Below are positions 12,501-25,112 of a stretch of 64,000 bases of DNA, one piece after another. Position 1 is the stretch's first letter, and each line of letters begins with the position of its first letter. Source of the stretch: Moringa oleifera (taxonomy: Eukaryota > Streptophyta > Magnoliopsida > Brassicales > Moringaceae); the NCBI GenBank assembly GCA_021397835.1, contig JAJFZO010000863.1, forward strand, positions 2,852,001 to 2,916,000. The letters run 5' to 3'. Both the position numbers and the translations under genes were made by a program. Below the pieces are notes generated by a model. The model did not search any database. It worked only from the letters and a program-made list of their open reading frames with translations, and was not told where the DNA came from.

Positions 12501-12728
12501 TTCAACTTTGTTTAAATGATTTTTTTTTTCAAGCAGCCATTAGCTCCAATTTGTGAGCTGTGTAACACAATCAAGCCCAAAGATGCTGCTGCTAAGTACA
12601 AATTTTGGTCATGTAAGTTCTGTACATTGGAGAACAGTGCGAAGTTGGATAAATGCTCAGCTTGTGGTCAGTGGAGATATTCATATGGCCCACCAGTATC
12701 CATGCCAGCTCCCAATCTTGGCACCTGA
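9552..12728 (+). CDS. WSS1A: WSS1A-type DNA-protein crosslink protease (WLM domain plus two RanBP2 zinc fingers)
   Basis: Metalloprotease of the Wss1/SPRTN group, which cuts proteins covalently trapped on DNA so the lesion can be repaired. Exons 9552-9706, 10330-10525, 11331-12029 and 12537-12728 join in phase to 413 residues. The WLM domain opens the protein (MNLGDLHNVWEIKALKKPG) and carries the zinc-binding active site HELCHNVHGPH: His94, Glu95, His98 and His104. A segment FDLPGRRLGG (134-143) resembles the SHP motif by which Wss1 binds Cdc48/p97. Two RanBP2-type zinc fingers end the protein; the first has W340, C342, C345, C356 and C359 and is split by the last intron, the second has W374, C376, C379, C390 and C393. 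The start was set at the family's usual N-terminus, but an in-frame upstream ATG exists at 9387 (see findings). Confidence 0.93.
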
Positions 12729-14898
12729 GGACTTGGGGGTTGCCCTCAAGATGCATGATGAAATCCATCTCTTCCAAGCTAATGGACACTCCAGTGATTC
12801 TGTTGCTGATGAAGTTCTTGGCTTCACCATTTTAGCTGTTATGTCAATCTCAACTGTAACTGAAACATCTTGATCTTCTAGATCAGCTTTTTTGGTTTTT
12901 TATGGTCACAATTTGGTGTTCATTTTGTGAAGTTAATTAAAATGGCATATTTTGATCATGGGTTCTGGTGTGGTTTCAATAGTTTCCTTTATGTTTGGAT
13001 ATAGGCAAGTACCAAAGTACTTCATGGAAAGCATATAAGAATTTGTTGCAAGACATTTAACTCTGTGGGGCATTAACAATGTTGTAGGTGAAAATCATGG
13101 ACTAATCATCACTGGTAGGTGTGGGGTATGGAACTCTCTAGTTGTTTTTGGATGCAATGGCAAGATATAATAAAGGCCCAAGCAGCGAGCCACCTAAACT
13201 TCAACAGCTCAGTGAATGCATGTGTGGAAAAGGCCATTGCTTCAACTGTGAGTTTTATGGGCTGATGTGGTCCACAAGGGTAGAGATAACTGCTTTATTT
13301 TCCAGTAGAAGAAAGGAAACTTCTTTTTTTGTTTTTTTGTTTTTGTAGTAACATCTAAAGAGTTTGGAGAAAGAGAGAGAGAGAGAGAGAGAAAAGAAAC
13401 TAGTGAAGGAGATAAAGAAGCATTGCCTGTCAAAAGAATTATATGGTTATATTCTTAAAAGGCAGTATTGTACAAATGTAAAGAGATGGCAAATATTTTG
13501 TGATCCAAGATTAAGAAAGAGAGAGAATAAACAAAGAATCCAAATGGAGATAGCAAAACATGATTCATGAATATACTATTCTTTTCTATTAGAGTAGTTT
13601 CCTTCTTGTGATCAATTTATGTACAAGAACAATGCTCTGAGAAAAGCTTATTAGAATCATCTTAGTCTTTTGAAATGATAAAATTGAAGAAATGAAAAAA
13701 AAAAAAGGACAGAGAATAAATGATCAATATAACTTTCTTAATCGCTATGGTCCATGGATTGAAGGCCTATCCAAATGAGTGATGGACTCTGGCCCCAAAT
13801 GTTTGGTTTGTGGCAAGTTAATCCTAATTACAAAATGGCTCACCTTTTATTTTCTTGCCCCCTTCCGTTCTGTTTTTCTTCCTCTCCTTCCGCTATTCCT
13901 CTCTACATCAGCTATCGAGCTGCATGCCAAACCTCTGCAACTAGGAAAGTGCCCATGAAAATGATCTCTTTTTGCTATTTTTCTCGCTTTCTCACCTCAT
14001 CTTCTTCTTCACTATCTCCCTTTCTAGACTCGTCCTTGTGCCACCCTTCAAAAGGGATACAAAGTCTTCTTCTTTTACCTCTCTCTTAAGTCTTAAGGCC
14101 TTCAAAGCCGCCATCGCCATCTTTGGTTTGGTCTAAAATACCTCTAAACCTCCACTTTTTGTGCTCAAGATTGTCTCTTCTTGTCTAAACTGGGGTGCCT
14201 TTGGCATTTTCTCAATGATTCTCTTAGTTAACTCAGTCAAAGCCGTATCTTGGTGCCTCCTGGTGTTTTCAAGCTTGGATCTCAGTTTCCTTGACTTTAT
14301 TTCTGATCTGCTGGTAGATCTTCATAGCACAGCGTCTGGTGGATTCTGGTCAATTTTCTCTAATCCCCATGTCTTCTTTGGTAGAGTTCTTTGAGTTTCA
14401 GCTGAAAATTTCAGGTGGCTTTTGCAGTTTATCAATTTGTGGTGCCTGTTAGTTCATTTTTCCTATAGTCAGGTTCAAATTAACCTTTCAATTGTTAAAA
14501 GGGTGTTGATTCGACGGTCAAAAATCAGTTGGATGAGATATGTTGAAACTCTAGTAACTTATCTGGGGCATCTATGGCTATCTAGCTAGGGTTTCTGTTC
14601 TTATTATATTATCCGACCACAAATTCCAGCGGGTTTTGGTCACTTTTGTGAAATACCCATCTTTTGTTTGTTTGACTTGTTCCACCTTGGGGCAGAGAAA
14701 TCATGATTGTTCGTATCCTTGGGATTGTAATGTGTTGCTGTAAGCTCTCCAGATATTATATGATTGTTGCTTCTTAGGAACTTGATCAGTTGTTTCTAAG
14801 ACTATTGCCGGTTCTACAACGCATGTTTCCATGGTGTAAGTAGGATCCTGAGTAGGTTACTGGTGTTCTGTGAACCCCTCTTGGTGCATTCCATCAAC
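12729..14898. other. WSS1A 3' region and probable 5' leader of the BAH/Agenet gene
   Basis: No coding family seen. There is a GA microsatellite at about 13370-13392. From about 13840 to 14100 the plus strand is very C/T-rich (runs such as CTTCTTCTTC), typical of a plant 5' leader, and several GT...AG pairs before 14899 would allow a spliced leader. The open frames at 13775-14089 and 14161-14394 lie in this leader-like DNA and look non-coding. Confidence 0.4.
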
Positions 14899-17800
14899 AT
14901 GCCTGGAAATGATTACTTTTTTGTGGAGTGGAAAGAACAATTTGTTTCACAGGAGCGTGGCAATCGCATTGTTCATTACTTTTTGAAGGATTCTGCTGGA
15001 GAATCCATCCTTGCAGTTGTGGGCACTGAGAGGAGTGTTAGGCACATGTTTTATGTTGTTTCTGAGGAGTTTGTCAGAGTTTATGGTGCCAAAAATTCTA
15101 TTCATGCTGGTTTCAAATGGAGGTCAAGGAGAGAGGTTGTGGATTGGCTTACTTCTATGCTATCGAAGCAGCATATGCAGGGAGATCAGTCCAGTATGTA
15201 TTTTGCATTTTCATATATTTAGATTCCTAATTTCTCGTTCTATTGTGGGTCAAAGTTAGTAATAACAAAACATGCATGCATAACATATAAGAAATAGTAA
15301 GTAAAATATTAGGTAAAAGACTGCAATCTAGGTTAATTTTATTTAGGACCCTGACGGAAAGTTGGAGTTAATTTTTTCTTATTGCTATCAATTAATTTTA
15401 CCATGTCATAGATGAAAAGGTCCACTTGTTTAGAGAACAAAGTTCACCATAAAGGAGCTATTGAATAATTACTATGTCAGGCGTCATTGAAGCATATGAT
15501 CAGAAGTTGGCATCCTTCTTGGTCCTCATTAACAGGATTGACTTCTTATCTTATTTGCATTAACCTGTTAATGGAAGAACTTTATTTCCAGTCGTGTTAG
15601 TTGTGCTCCTAAGCTAGATGACAAGGCTTCTCAGATGTAATGTGTAGACAGCGACACCAAAGCTTGAGCTTTTATGCATTTAATGTTTTTTTGGGATTGT
15701 AGCTGTTACTTTTAGTGATAATTTTATGTTAATAGCGATAATTTGTAATACAAACATTCTGATTAAAAAAATTTGGTCATACCGACATGCATATAAGGCC
15801 AACATTTCTATGTTTTCTTTCTTGGAATTGTTAAACATTCTCTCTAAAAGTTGATGTTTTTACTTCTGTCTTCAATGCTAGAATTGCCAAAATGTGATTC
15901 AGCACAAGCTTCAGGATCTTCTGAATGTCCAATGAATTGGGCTGTTGCTCAACAGACACGAGCAGATCAGGCAGTATGTCTCTTTCTTTTCTTTTTTAAT
16001 TTGTCTCACCCTTTATTTTTGTTACAATGGTGATAATTGGATAGTTATGTTGCAGCGCCGATTTCCAAAGAATTTGAGTGGGCACAATTTGGACATTGTG
16101 TGGTCAGGTGTTGCATGGATGTGTGGTAAACAGCTGAAGCATTACCCAGCGTTTTGCAGGAATGGGACTACAATAGCGGTAAGTGTCTGCTTGTGAGTTA
16201 AGAGGAACACCAGTGACTGAGTTTTTGAAACCTTAATTGAATGAGGTGAAAGCATGCGTATTCCTGCTTAGACCTCCTCACTTGTTTATGGAAACTAAAG
16301 TGCTAAGTTATTTACAAATTTATTTGATGAGATAATAATGCATTTGAACTATTTCTATATAATTGCACTTAAGTAATGCCTAATGCAGCCTCAACTCCTA
16401 AATGTCCCAGGGGCCTCAACAGGAAACTCTCATACGCACTAAAACAATAAAATTATGATGTTGGCCTTTGTGAGTATGTAGAAGTCAAAAAGGGAAAGTT
16501 GATTCTTGAGTTACAAAATGTGAAAGTGTTGTAAATATGGATGATTAAGGATCAAAATTGGTTTTAATTCAGGGTTCTCTCATGGAAATTTCAGTTAATA
16601 AACAATTGGCGTCTGAGATCTAAATATATTACACGCATTTCTTATTTTTATTTACTTGTTGAAGCATAAATATCAAATGAAAAAGACTTAGCATGGATAC
16701 GTTCTCTTTTAGGATCTAGAGGTGTGCCATGGTGTGAATTTCTCTTGCCTAGAAAATTGTGGCTCTGATGTTATTCCAATAATCTGGTTTTCTTCAGCCA
16801 GATTCCAGTGACATTTTTTTCTTTTTCTGTATGCAGATCCAATCATTTGTCTTTGTCATGGCTAAGGAAGAGACTCACTATGTTGCTTATTTGGAAGATA
16901 TGTATGAAGACAAGCGAGGGCAGAAAAAGGTCAAAGTGAGGTGGTTTCACCATAATCAAGAAGTCAAGGGTGTCGTTGCTTTGCGAAATCCTCATCCAAA
17001 AGAAGTTTTCATCACCCCCTATGCGCAGGTTATCAGTGCGGAATGTGTTGATGGGCCTGCCACAGTTTTGTCTCGTGAACATTACGAGAAATGCTTGGCT
17101 ATTTTTCCTCATCCTTTATTAGCTAGAGTGCACATGTGCTCTAGGCAGTTCAGGAACAATAAAGTGAAACCCTTTGATTTGAGTAAATTGCGTGGTTATT
17201 TTGATCAACCTATTCTGTCTTGCTTAAATTCCGGTCCCTTATCAGAGCCTGACCCGTTATGCCACGGCCTAAATGGGGAAGACTATGAAGAGCCAAGTGA
17301 GGGTGAGAATGTAAAGTCGGGATCCAAGAGGACCAGAAGTGGAAGAGCGATCCAAAGGTTTGCAACTGATCATTCAGTAATCAGGCATCATGGCACAGAT
17401 TGCCAGATGATTTACAAATCTCTGCCCAAGAACCTTAAATATGGTTTATCAGACAAGAGATTGCTCTCCCTCAAGGATATTGAGAGACAGCCTTGGTACA
17501 GTACAGTATTTAAGGCTGGTGAAAAGATAGAGTTGCTGTGCCAAGATAGTGGCATACGAGGCTGCTGGTTCAGGTGTACAGTCTTGCAAGCATCCAGAAA
17601 ACAGATAAAAGTTCAATATGATGATGTACAGGATGGAGATGGCTATGGCAACCTTGAGGTATGTTTAGGCTTTAGAAAAACCCTGTAATATCTTCACACA
17701 TTTGTTGACTTGGATTTTCCAACTGAAACAATTAATGATTTTTGACATGCTTGCTCTCTCCTGGTACTCTTCCTTTCTTCTTATTCTTGTGAAGAGAAAG

Positions 17801-18843
17801 ATTTGCTGAAAAAATCTTGCTGATTCTGGTACATCATGGAATGTGTATAATATTTGATGCACCTCTTACTTTGCTTGTACTTATCTTGTATACTCCTTAA
17901 AAGTTTGTGACTTCTCCCATCTGTGTTGGGTAGGAATGGGTTCCTGCTGTCAAGCTGGCTGTGCCTGATAAACTTGGCATGAGGTACTCTGGCCGCCTGA
18001 CGGTGCGGCCTACCCCTCCAAATGTTCAAACAGACTTTCCTCTTGATGTTGGGACTGCTATTGATGCATGGTGGAGCGATGGCTGGTGGGAAGGGATTGT
18101 AACTGGAGTCAACAACTGTGCTGATGATACTCTGCAAGTTTACTTCCCTGGTATGCTTATTTAAGCTCATGATGCAAATCCTCTTTGTCTTTCTTTTTTA
18201 TTTGTTTCAGTTTTTAGGCCTTTTTTATTTTTCTAGTTTTCTTTCCCATGATCAAGATTTTGTTGCATTGGCATTAGGGGAAAATATATTCTTGAGCATA
18301 CACAAAAAGGATCTAAGGATTTCCAGAGATTGGTTGGGGGACCAGTGGATTGATATCGAGGCAAAACCTGGCATACTTTCAGTTGTATACGCTGCTGTTA
18401 ACTCGGAAACTAAAGTTTCCTCATCTTCTACTGTTGTCAAGGATGTCAATTTTGATGGTCTTGCCATGTCCTCCGCTGAAATTCTTGCCACTAATAAACT
18501 GAGTATTGTTGAAGAGGAAGAGCCTAAATTAGCTTCATTAGCAAGTTCTACTTGCTTTCTGCAAGACATGGTCTTAGTGGATAGCAAGAAGCTTTCAACC
18601 TCAGACAAAGATAATGCGGATGGTAAAGATGGTGAAAAGTCTCCATCATTAAAAGAAAAAGGTGATGAGGATGGCAGTGAAGACACCAATTTTGGTCTGC
18701 ATAAAGTAGATGATGTACAGAATCCTGATGCATACGATAATGTCAGCAGCAATGGAGGCATAGGCAAACTAAAAACGGAATTCGACCCTTCTGAGCAGAA
18801 TTGTGAAGCCGTTAATATGCAAGTGACAGCGCAAGAAGCTTAG
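14899..18843 (+). CDS. BAH and Agenet domain chromatin protein (At5g55600/At1g68580-like)
   Basis: Probable nuclear reader of histone marks. Six exons, 14899-15193, 15882-15973, 16056-16178, 16837-17658, 17934-18150 and 18278-18843, join in phase to 704 residues. The N-terminal part has a plant-conserved region (DYFFVEWKEQFVSQERGN). A BAH domain follows at about 137-260 (HYVAYLEDMYEDKRGQKKVK, then VRWFHH and EVFITPYAQVISAECVDG). A basic patch SGSKRTRSGRA may be a nuclear signal. Two Agenet/Tudor-like repeats lie at about 395-460 (FKAGEKIELLCQDSG, CWFRCTVL) and 480-545 (AIDAWWSDGWWEGIVTG). The acidic, Ser-rich C-terminus is probably disordered. The start is the first ATG of the frame that begins the conserved block. 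It converges on the QRT1-like gene, the same pairing as in Arabidopsis, supporting the At5g55600 assignment. Histone target not deducible. Confidence 0.92.
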
Positions 18844-19633
18844 ATGTGTATGTGATCATGATGAGTTGGAACTAGGATTAGTAAATCTTGCAGAGGCCTA
18901 ATTTGCAGACTGGATGTTTGTAAATAGTGACACGGCATTGCAGAAAGTCATTCTGTTTTTGGGTTTGACTTGGTAGCCTTGGTAGGTGTACAGTAGTGAT
19001 TTTAGGTTAGTGTTTCTGTCTTAGCTGATTGTGTTAGAGTTGGAAGTTACTGTTAGATTCATTTGGTTAGAAGACCCCTGAACGAGTCATATCTCCCTCA
19101 GTCTAATTCTTGTCTGCGAGCTTCTAGCTCATAATATGTACCTTGTAACAAATGTATCCACTTTACAGTGTCAGAATTACCTTTCTTGGTCTTTTATTGT
19201 CATCAGGTTCCTGAAACCTCTATGTTATTGTTGTGAAGTGTTTTTCAGATAACCCTGATCATGATTTATGCAATGAAGTCCAGCCTTCAAATGACTGTAA
19301 TTGTTTGCCATTTTAAGTGGGGTTTATGTGGCTCGGCCATGCGTTCCACAATGAAAGGAGGATGAAAGTGCAAGGTCTGAAAACCATACTTGCTGTTGTT
19401 TTTCATATGATGCCCACGTATAATTTAAACACATTAGATCTCTGACTTTTTCAAGTGCAGAAAAGAACAGATTTCATTTTGTTAGACTTGTTTTTAAGGG
19501 GGATTCAGTGTAATGGGTGGTGTTACTCCAGATTACCAGCCCACTTCTGTTTCTGAAGCTCTGCTGCAATCTGGTCGTGTTGTGCCTCTAACATCCTTCA
19601 TTATAGCAACCAATGGAGAGGCAGAAAGGATGA
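18844..19633. other. Convergent 3' region between the BAH/Agenet gene and the pectinesterase
   Basis: Carries the 3' UTRs of both genes. The plus-strand open frame at 19513-19851 overlaps the last pectinesterase exon on the other strand and is a shadow of it. Confidence 0.55.
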
Positions 19634-21382
19634 CTATAGTCTTAGCCATTGATCGCCATTTACAAATTTCAGATCCAGGTAAGGTCCTACTTCTTCCAAA
19701 GAGAAATTCTTTGCCCATGGCACACTGTCTCTTCTACTTACTGCTCCTGGTCCCTTGCTCCCGTACTCCCCAAATTCTACAGTCCTGCAGGCATCAAATA
19801 TTGAGCGGTGTTATAAGGGTAATATACTCAAAACCCAGTTCTCTCTTCTAGTGAAAGATTATACTTTTCCCTCGTAGGATCATTCCAATTACTCCATCTT
19901 GCAGGATGGATTATGTCTTCCATGTAACAGTCCGAGTATATTGTTCTGGAATGGTTTCCCCAAGCTCTTCCCAGGAAAACAATGCCAGTTCCATTGATAA
20001 CACAGTTCACAAAAGAAAACCCTGTATCATCTGGTGATTCTCTGCGGTTAGCTGAGATTGCACCGTGGTCTTTGGCTACTGAGTGAAATGTGCAGTCCTT
20101 CTCCAAAACAATCAAGAGAAGAATCATGAGAAAATTCCCTTGTTAGGGTTCATGTAACTTTGACAAAAGCTACTCTGCATTACCTTATAGAGTGACTTTC
20201 CTGAGCCACATATGAAGTCCACAGTTCCTTGAATGTAACATTTGTAGAAGTAATGCAATCCAATATCATCTAAGAGAGTATCCTGTGTCCCCAAGACACT
20301 AACTTTGTACAACATTGCTTTGGTCCCTGCAAGCCTCAGTGCCACTGCTTGATTATCCTTGTCTCCAGCAGCTGCAACTACAGTATTCTGCCATCACCAG
20401 ATCAACTTCACATGCCTGTTTGACTACTCAGAAAAGGATTTCAACTTCAAGTTTATTTCAGCTTACCTCAAAAGTGATTCCAGTTGCACAGAAATAATCA
20501 GACAGGACAGTGAAAGATGCTGAGTTGTAGGTTCCTAATTTTTCGCCTGTGCTAGTTAAGTCAGATGCTTTGTCACTCCAGGTTATTATGGTGTTGTAGA
20601 TATGACTTTCATTTCCAATGAGTGAGATATATGGCTTAGTTTGCGGTATAATCACCTTTTCTCTGCTTGAGTTCATCAAGTTGTCATTTTCAGTTAAAGA
20701 AATGGAGCGAGAAACAGGAACAAATTAAAGATGAAGCCTAAAGGTGATCATGGGAACTTTCTCGTAAACCAAACAAGACAAGAATTGATTAATTACCCAC
20801 CAGTTCTGACATGATAGAGAGAGAGAGAGAGAGAGAGAGATGCTAAGTAACTGGTTCTAATGCACACGTAAGTGCAATTAGATTCCCACTCACCCAAAAA
20901 TATAGCATAACTGCTAAAAGTGCTTAACCAGAAACTCTGATGAGCCAAAGCAAAGCAAAACTAACAAAAAAATGAAAACTTAATCTGTCAACTCTCATAA
21001 AACTGTCCATATTCACCAAAAATATGGTCGACTGGATCAGAGAACCTGCATTATTTGTTAGAAAAGGAGAACTGATTCTACCATATACACACCTGTAAAT
21101 TCCTGGACGAATGTAAATCTTCACTCTCCGTGTATTTTTCACTGGTACAATGTCTATTGCTCCTTGAATTGTAGTGGAATCTCCTCCGCCACTCTTGTCA
21201 ACTACAATAACTCGTTCTGGACAACTATCACTGCCTGAAGGCAACCTTACTCTTTGGTCATCTACCTGGAAATCATCCCAGCTGATAAAACTCTTCTCTT
21301 CATTTTGTGATAAACAGTGTTGGACACCACTAAAAAAGGCCAAACCAACCAGGAGAAAAGCACTAAAATCCAAGGTATACAT
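19634..21382 (-). CDS. QRT1: Pectin methylesterase, QRT1-like (no PRO/inhibitor domain)
   Basis: Secreted enzyme that removes methyl esters from homogalacturonan in the cell wall. Exons 21382-21093, 20662-20467, 20387-20184, 20097-19865 and 19784-19634 join in phase to 357 residues. Residues 1-25 form a signal peptide and there is no inhibitor-like pro-region, so this is a type with the catalytic domain only. Family residues are present: Gln175 (QAVAL), Gln197 and Asp198 in GTQDTLLDD (acid/base), Asp219 in GTVDFICG (nucleophile), and Arg274 and Trp276 in FLGRAWG, where most members have LGRPW. The end WSNWNDPTREK, then VEFGEYGSKGPGA and FVNGDQWLRL, is normal. QUARTET1 is needed to separate the four microspores of a tetrad. 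Assignment to QRT1 rests on the SWDDFQVDDQ-type N-terminus and on the neighbouring BAH/Agenet gene; other small PMEs remain possible. Confidence 0.9.
20815..20840. repeat. (GA)n microsatellite in a pectinesterase intron
   Basis: About 13 GA units in the first intron of the minus-strand pectinesterase gene (21092-20663). It reads as a CT run in the pre-mRNA. Confidence 0.95.
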
Positions 21383-22857
21383 AATCTTTTCAGCTAGTTT
21401 ATCAGAATATTTCCTTCGGGGTATCTCAGATTTCTGAGTGTTAAAGCAAAGCCACCACCCAAGAAAGCAAAAACAGCCAACTCAGAGTCTAAAACCAGAG
21501 ACTCCTATGCTCTCTCACACTCTAAATTGATGTTCTCTTTGCGGCTTAAAGGGTGTGAGAGGGGTGAGTACAATAAATATAGGAGCGTGGTTTAGTGTTT
21601 CTCGTAGTCTTCATGGAACTTAACGTTTAATAGTTGAAAAAAAAAATCTTATCATACACAATAATAGAAGAGTTATTATTGAAGAAGCCCAAAGAGATGG
21701 GATCAGTTTAAAAAGCTTTAAAGAAATGAGGGATACAAGTGGTGTGTTAAGGAAACTGAAAACACCTTCTGAGAGATCTTATGCACTAAATGCAAGACAA
21801 CGATGAGTTAAGTATCAAATAAAGCTTTTGAATTTAATGGAGAAATATGGTAGTAGTTAATAAAGAAACTGGCAGGCTTAGCGGTTATAAGCTTCTTTTA
21901 GCTGAAGCCGAAAGTCCTCTTGAGGGTTACTAAAACGTGGGTATATATAAGGGTGGGATTATATATAAAGGCAGCATCTTCTTAATTATACGGAAAATCA
22001 GTAGTATGATTGTACTTTAGCATCGAAAAGCTCTATAGGCTTGTAAGAAAGATTGGAATGAGTGGATTTTCCAGTTTCTTCCATTCTAGCTGTACTCTAC
22101 AACAGCATGGGCAAACGTCTTCAACATAGAGTGGCAAAGTAAATAAGCAATGATGGATTCTCAGCAGTGAAAGGCCTTCCCTCTCTTTCTCTCTCTCTTC
22201 ACCTTGGTTTCAACTGAAACTCGACGTCAATGGCACCCAAAGCTGTGAAGGACACAATTCTTGGGTGACTTAGATTGATAAGGTTACTAAGCTTGTTTGA
22301 TAGACAGTCTTATAAATGCTTCATATTCATTGACTATATAAATTATTCATTCATAGAATCATTATTAGTAGGTTTTACAGTTAACATATTAGAATTTTTA
22401 CTTAATTTCTTTTTTTCTATAATACATTTTCCAAATAAAATTTGTTACTGGAGATTTGACTATTGGATTTACTGAATGGGTATTTTCTGGTTTGCATCAT
22501 AATTCATGAGAAAGTCGTTTTTCTGAAGTAATGTAGTTGATCTCTGCTTTTAGCAATCCAAATGAGGAATAAAAGGGAACAAAGGAACACTCTTTACTGG
22601 AAAAAAGCTGTCACAGAAGAAAAATGAACATGAGTGGCAAAATTTTAAAGGGGGTAGGAGCTGCCCCGGCTGTACGAAGCCTAGCCCATGAAAGCAGGCA
22701 CGGGCTGGCATCCGGCCCACATGAGAACAATATACCTGAAAGAAAACGGAAATCATTTTGGATAACTATAGTAGCAGTGAGCAGAGGTGAGGGGATAACG
22801 CCAACAGTGAGGGGGGAGAGAGAACGGGGAAGATTCAATTGGGGTCGGTTTAATTCA
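21383..22857. other. Divergent spacer between pectinesterase and plastid uS10
   Basis: Holds the two promoters. The uS10 side contains GGCCCA at about 22715 and a purine-rich leader (GGGGGGAGAGAG at 22811-22822). No further gene recognised; 22275-22475 is an AT-rich open frame without family resemblance. Confidence 0.45.
21573..21582 (-). promoter_or_regulatory. Candidate TATA box of the pectinesterase gene
   Basis: On the minus strand this reads CTATATTTA, 190 bases before the start codon, which would leave a leader of about 160 bases. Positional inference. Confidence 0.45.
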
Positions 22858-25112
22858 ATGGCTGTTTCTTCAGTATCTTCAATACTCTTGCCTTCTCTTA
22901 CAGTCTCAAATTCTTGCCCATCTTCATCTAAACCAAAGTTATCCTCTTTCTCTTCGTGTTTATTGCCATATGCTAGTAATGGCTTAAAATGCGGTACCTT
23001 AAAATGCATACAGTCGTCTACTAGGGTTTTTGCTGCTCCTGAAGCTTTGGAATCTCAAGAGACCCTGCCTACGGAAACCGTTGATGGTCCTGGCTCTGCT
23101 GAATTTGACGTATATGTTTCTTCCTTTTCTTGTTCGCTCTCTGTTTGTTGAGTTTGCTCAAATGAGCGTAATGCGACTGTTTGCTTTGTGTGGTTGAGTC
23201 ATTTTGGTGAATTCTTCTCATTCTGTGCTTATTTGCGGGGGCAACGTGAGAAACTGGAAAGATATTCAATTACTTCTCTTTTCATCAAAGGAGCCTGCCA
23301 TATCGATTTCATATACTCTTTGTTATAAGTTACTTCTGCTAATTATCTGTTCTGCTGCTATCAAAGTGTGGGAAAGAGAGACAATAGTTGTCTTTTTTTC
23401 ATTGTTCAATTTGGCTTAGTATGATCTGTTATTTATGTTTTCTGGAAATCCGAACAACATGAAGAATGAGTTTCAAAATTCGATCTTTATCTTGATATCT
23501 CTACATTGTTCAGCAATGTAATTAAGCTTAATTAGTCTGCAAGCTAGTATTGAAATATTAGTATAGCATTCATCACATTTTGGTTTAATGTTAATTTTGA
23601 TGCTACAGGTTGGAGGTTCTGAGGCACCCAGCTCTTCCTCGATCAGTGCAGATGTAGACAAGGTACGTTCTGAGAACATAGGAAAACAGAAAATTCTAAG
23701 TTTACGAAGATCTTAAAGAAAAAATTAGAAGTAAAAAATATATATGTAGTTTGCACCAATGACCAAGTATACCTGCTGTTTCTCTCCCTCCAATTGCTTG
23801 AATGTTAATTAGGTTGTATTTTCATGTCTTACCTCCTGCATTTGATTTGGTTCTTTCATACAAGTATGTATTGACAGCCCCAGAATTTCAATTCTGTAGT
23901 ACATCCCTTTGATCCACCTGATGAAAGGGAAGTGGGGAAATTGTTTGTACTATTGCACATGCTCTCTTGCTTGAGCATTTAGCATCTTGTAATACGAATC
24001 TGTCCTGTTAATTGGTAATTTCTGGGTATTCACTGAAGCAGAAGTAGGAACTGTAAGGATTTCGCAAGTCAGGATCAGGTGTGAAGTTTTCTTGTTGGAT
24101 TTTAACGTAGTTCTTGTTATAGTTCTGTCGTACAGCCTTCACAAACAGTTTTGGAATGGAGAATTATTAGTAGCTTTTGACTGATTTTAAGTTTGATTTC
24201 TTGTTGTGTACTCTAACAAATGAACACATTATGCTAAGATACAATCGATGCAGCTGAGGCACTTATCCATTGCTAGTGATCAAACTTTTAGACCTATTAT
24301 TTGTTAATACTAATTGTTAGTGAGTTAATACTACCATTTACTGGTTCAAAAAACTTGTATACCCACATTAAAAAAAAGTTTGTCTTGCATGAAAATACTT
24401 GGTTTGCTCAAAACTCAATTGTAACATGTACTTTTGTTAACTTCTTTTTAAGATGAAATATTTTTTATATATGTTTACAGCAATTTATGGCATTTCTTTT
24501 ACATTTTTGTCCGGCAATGGAGGTCATATTATAGGAGCCCTTTGTCTCTTGGTCTAGCAATAGAAATTTGAGTGGCCCAATGAGCAGAGTGAGTGGTTGA
24601 AATTAGTCAGGGGGTTGAAAACATTGCAACAATGAAGTTGAGCAATAACCGCTCCAGTACTACTTTGTCTGGTTAAAATTTCTTCAAGTAAACTCTAATT
24701 TTCAACTGTCTTAAGAACCCTGCATTTATCTAATTTTGCCTATTGATTTTAGGGTTTTAGCAGATATTCATTTTCCTCTTCATTTTGTTTCTGTTGTCAG
24801 ATGGCACCAAAGCAAAAAATTAGAATCAAACTTAGGTCTTACTGGGTGCCTCTTATTGAGGACTCATGCAAGCAGATAATGGATGCTGCAAGAACTACCA
24901 ATGCGAAGACAATGGGTCCTGTGCCATTGCCAACTAAAAAGCGAATCTACTGTGTTCTCAAATCCCCACATGTACACAAGGATGCAAGATTCCATTTTGA
25001 GATCCGAACCCACCAACGGCTGATAGATATTTTGTACCCAACGGCCCAAACAATTGATTCTTTGATGCAACTTGATCTTCCTGCTGGTGTTGATGTTGAG
25101 GTCAAGCTGTAA
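22858..25112 (+). CDS. RPS10: Plastid 30S ribosomal protein uS10 (S10), nuclear-encoded
   Basis: Component of the small subunit head of the chloroplast ribosome. Three exons, 22858-23109, 23609-23662 and 24801-25112, join in phase to 205 residues. The first exon is a Ser-rich chloroplast transit peptide ([16 protein letters not shown]); the second is a tiny 18-codon exon rich in Ser and acid residues; the third encodes the entire conserved uS10 domain, from [18 protein letters not shown] through [20 protein letters not shown] to [11 protein letters not shown]. The frame is open upstream of 22858 as far as 22624, but the transit-peptide ATG at 22858 begins the family-like sequence, so I start there. 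Targeting to plastids is inferred from the presequence type and from similarity to the Arabidopsis plastid protein rather than the mitochondrial S10. Confidence 0.93.

Noticed and set aside
13775..14394. Open frames of about 75-105 codons before the BAH/Agenet gene
   Set aside because: C/T-rich leader-like composition and no family resemblance.
19513..19851. Plus-strand open frame of 112 codons
   Set aside because: It is the reverse side of the last pectinesterase exon, which has full family support on the minus strand.
23154..23175. TTGCTCAAATGAG resembling part of miR828
   Set aside because: Only 13 bases match, the rest differs and no pairing star strand lies nearby; it is inside a uS10 intron.
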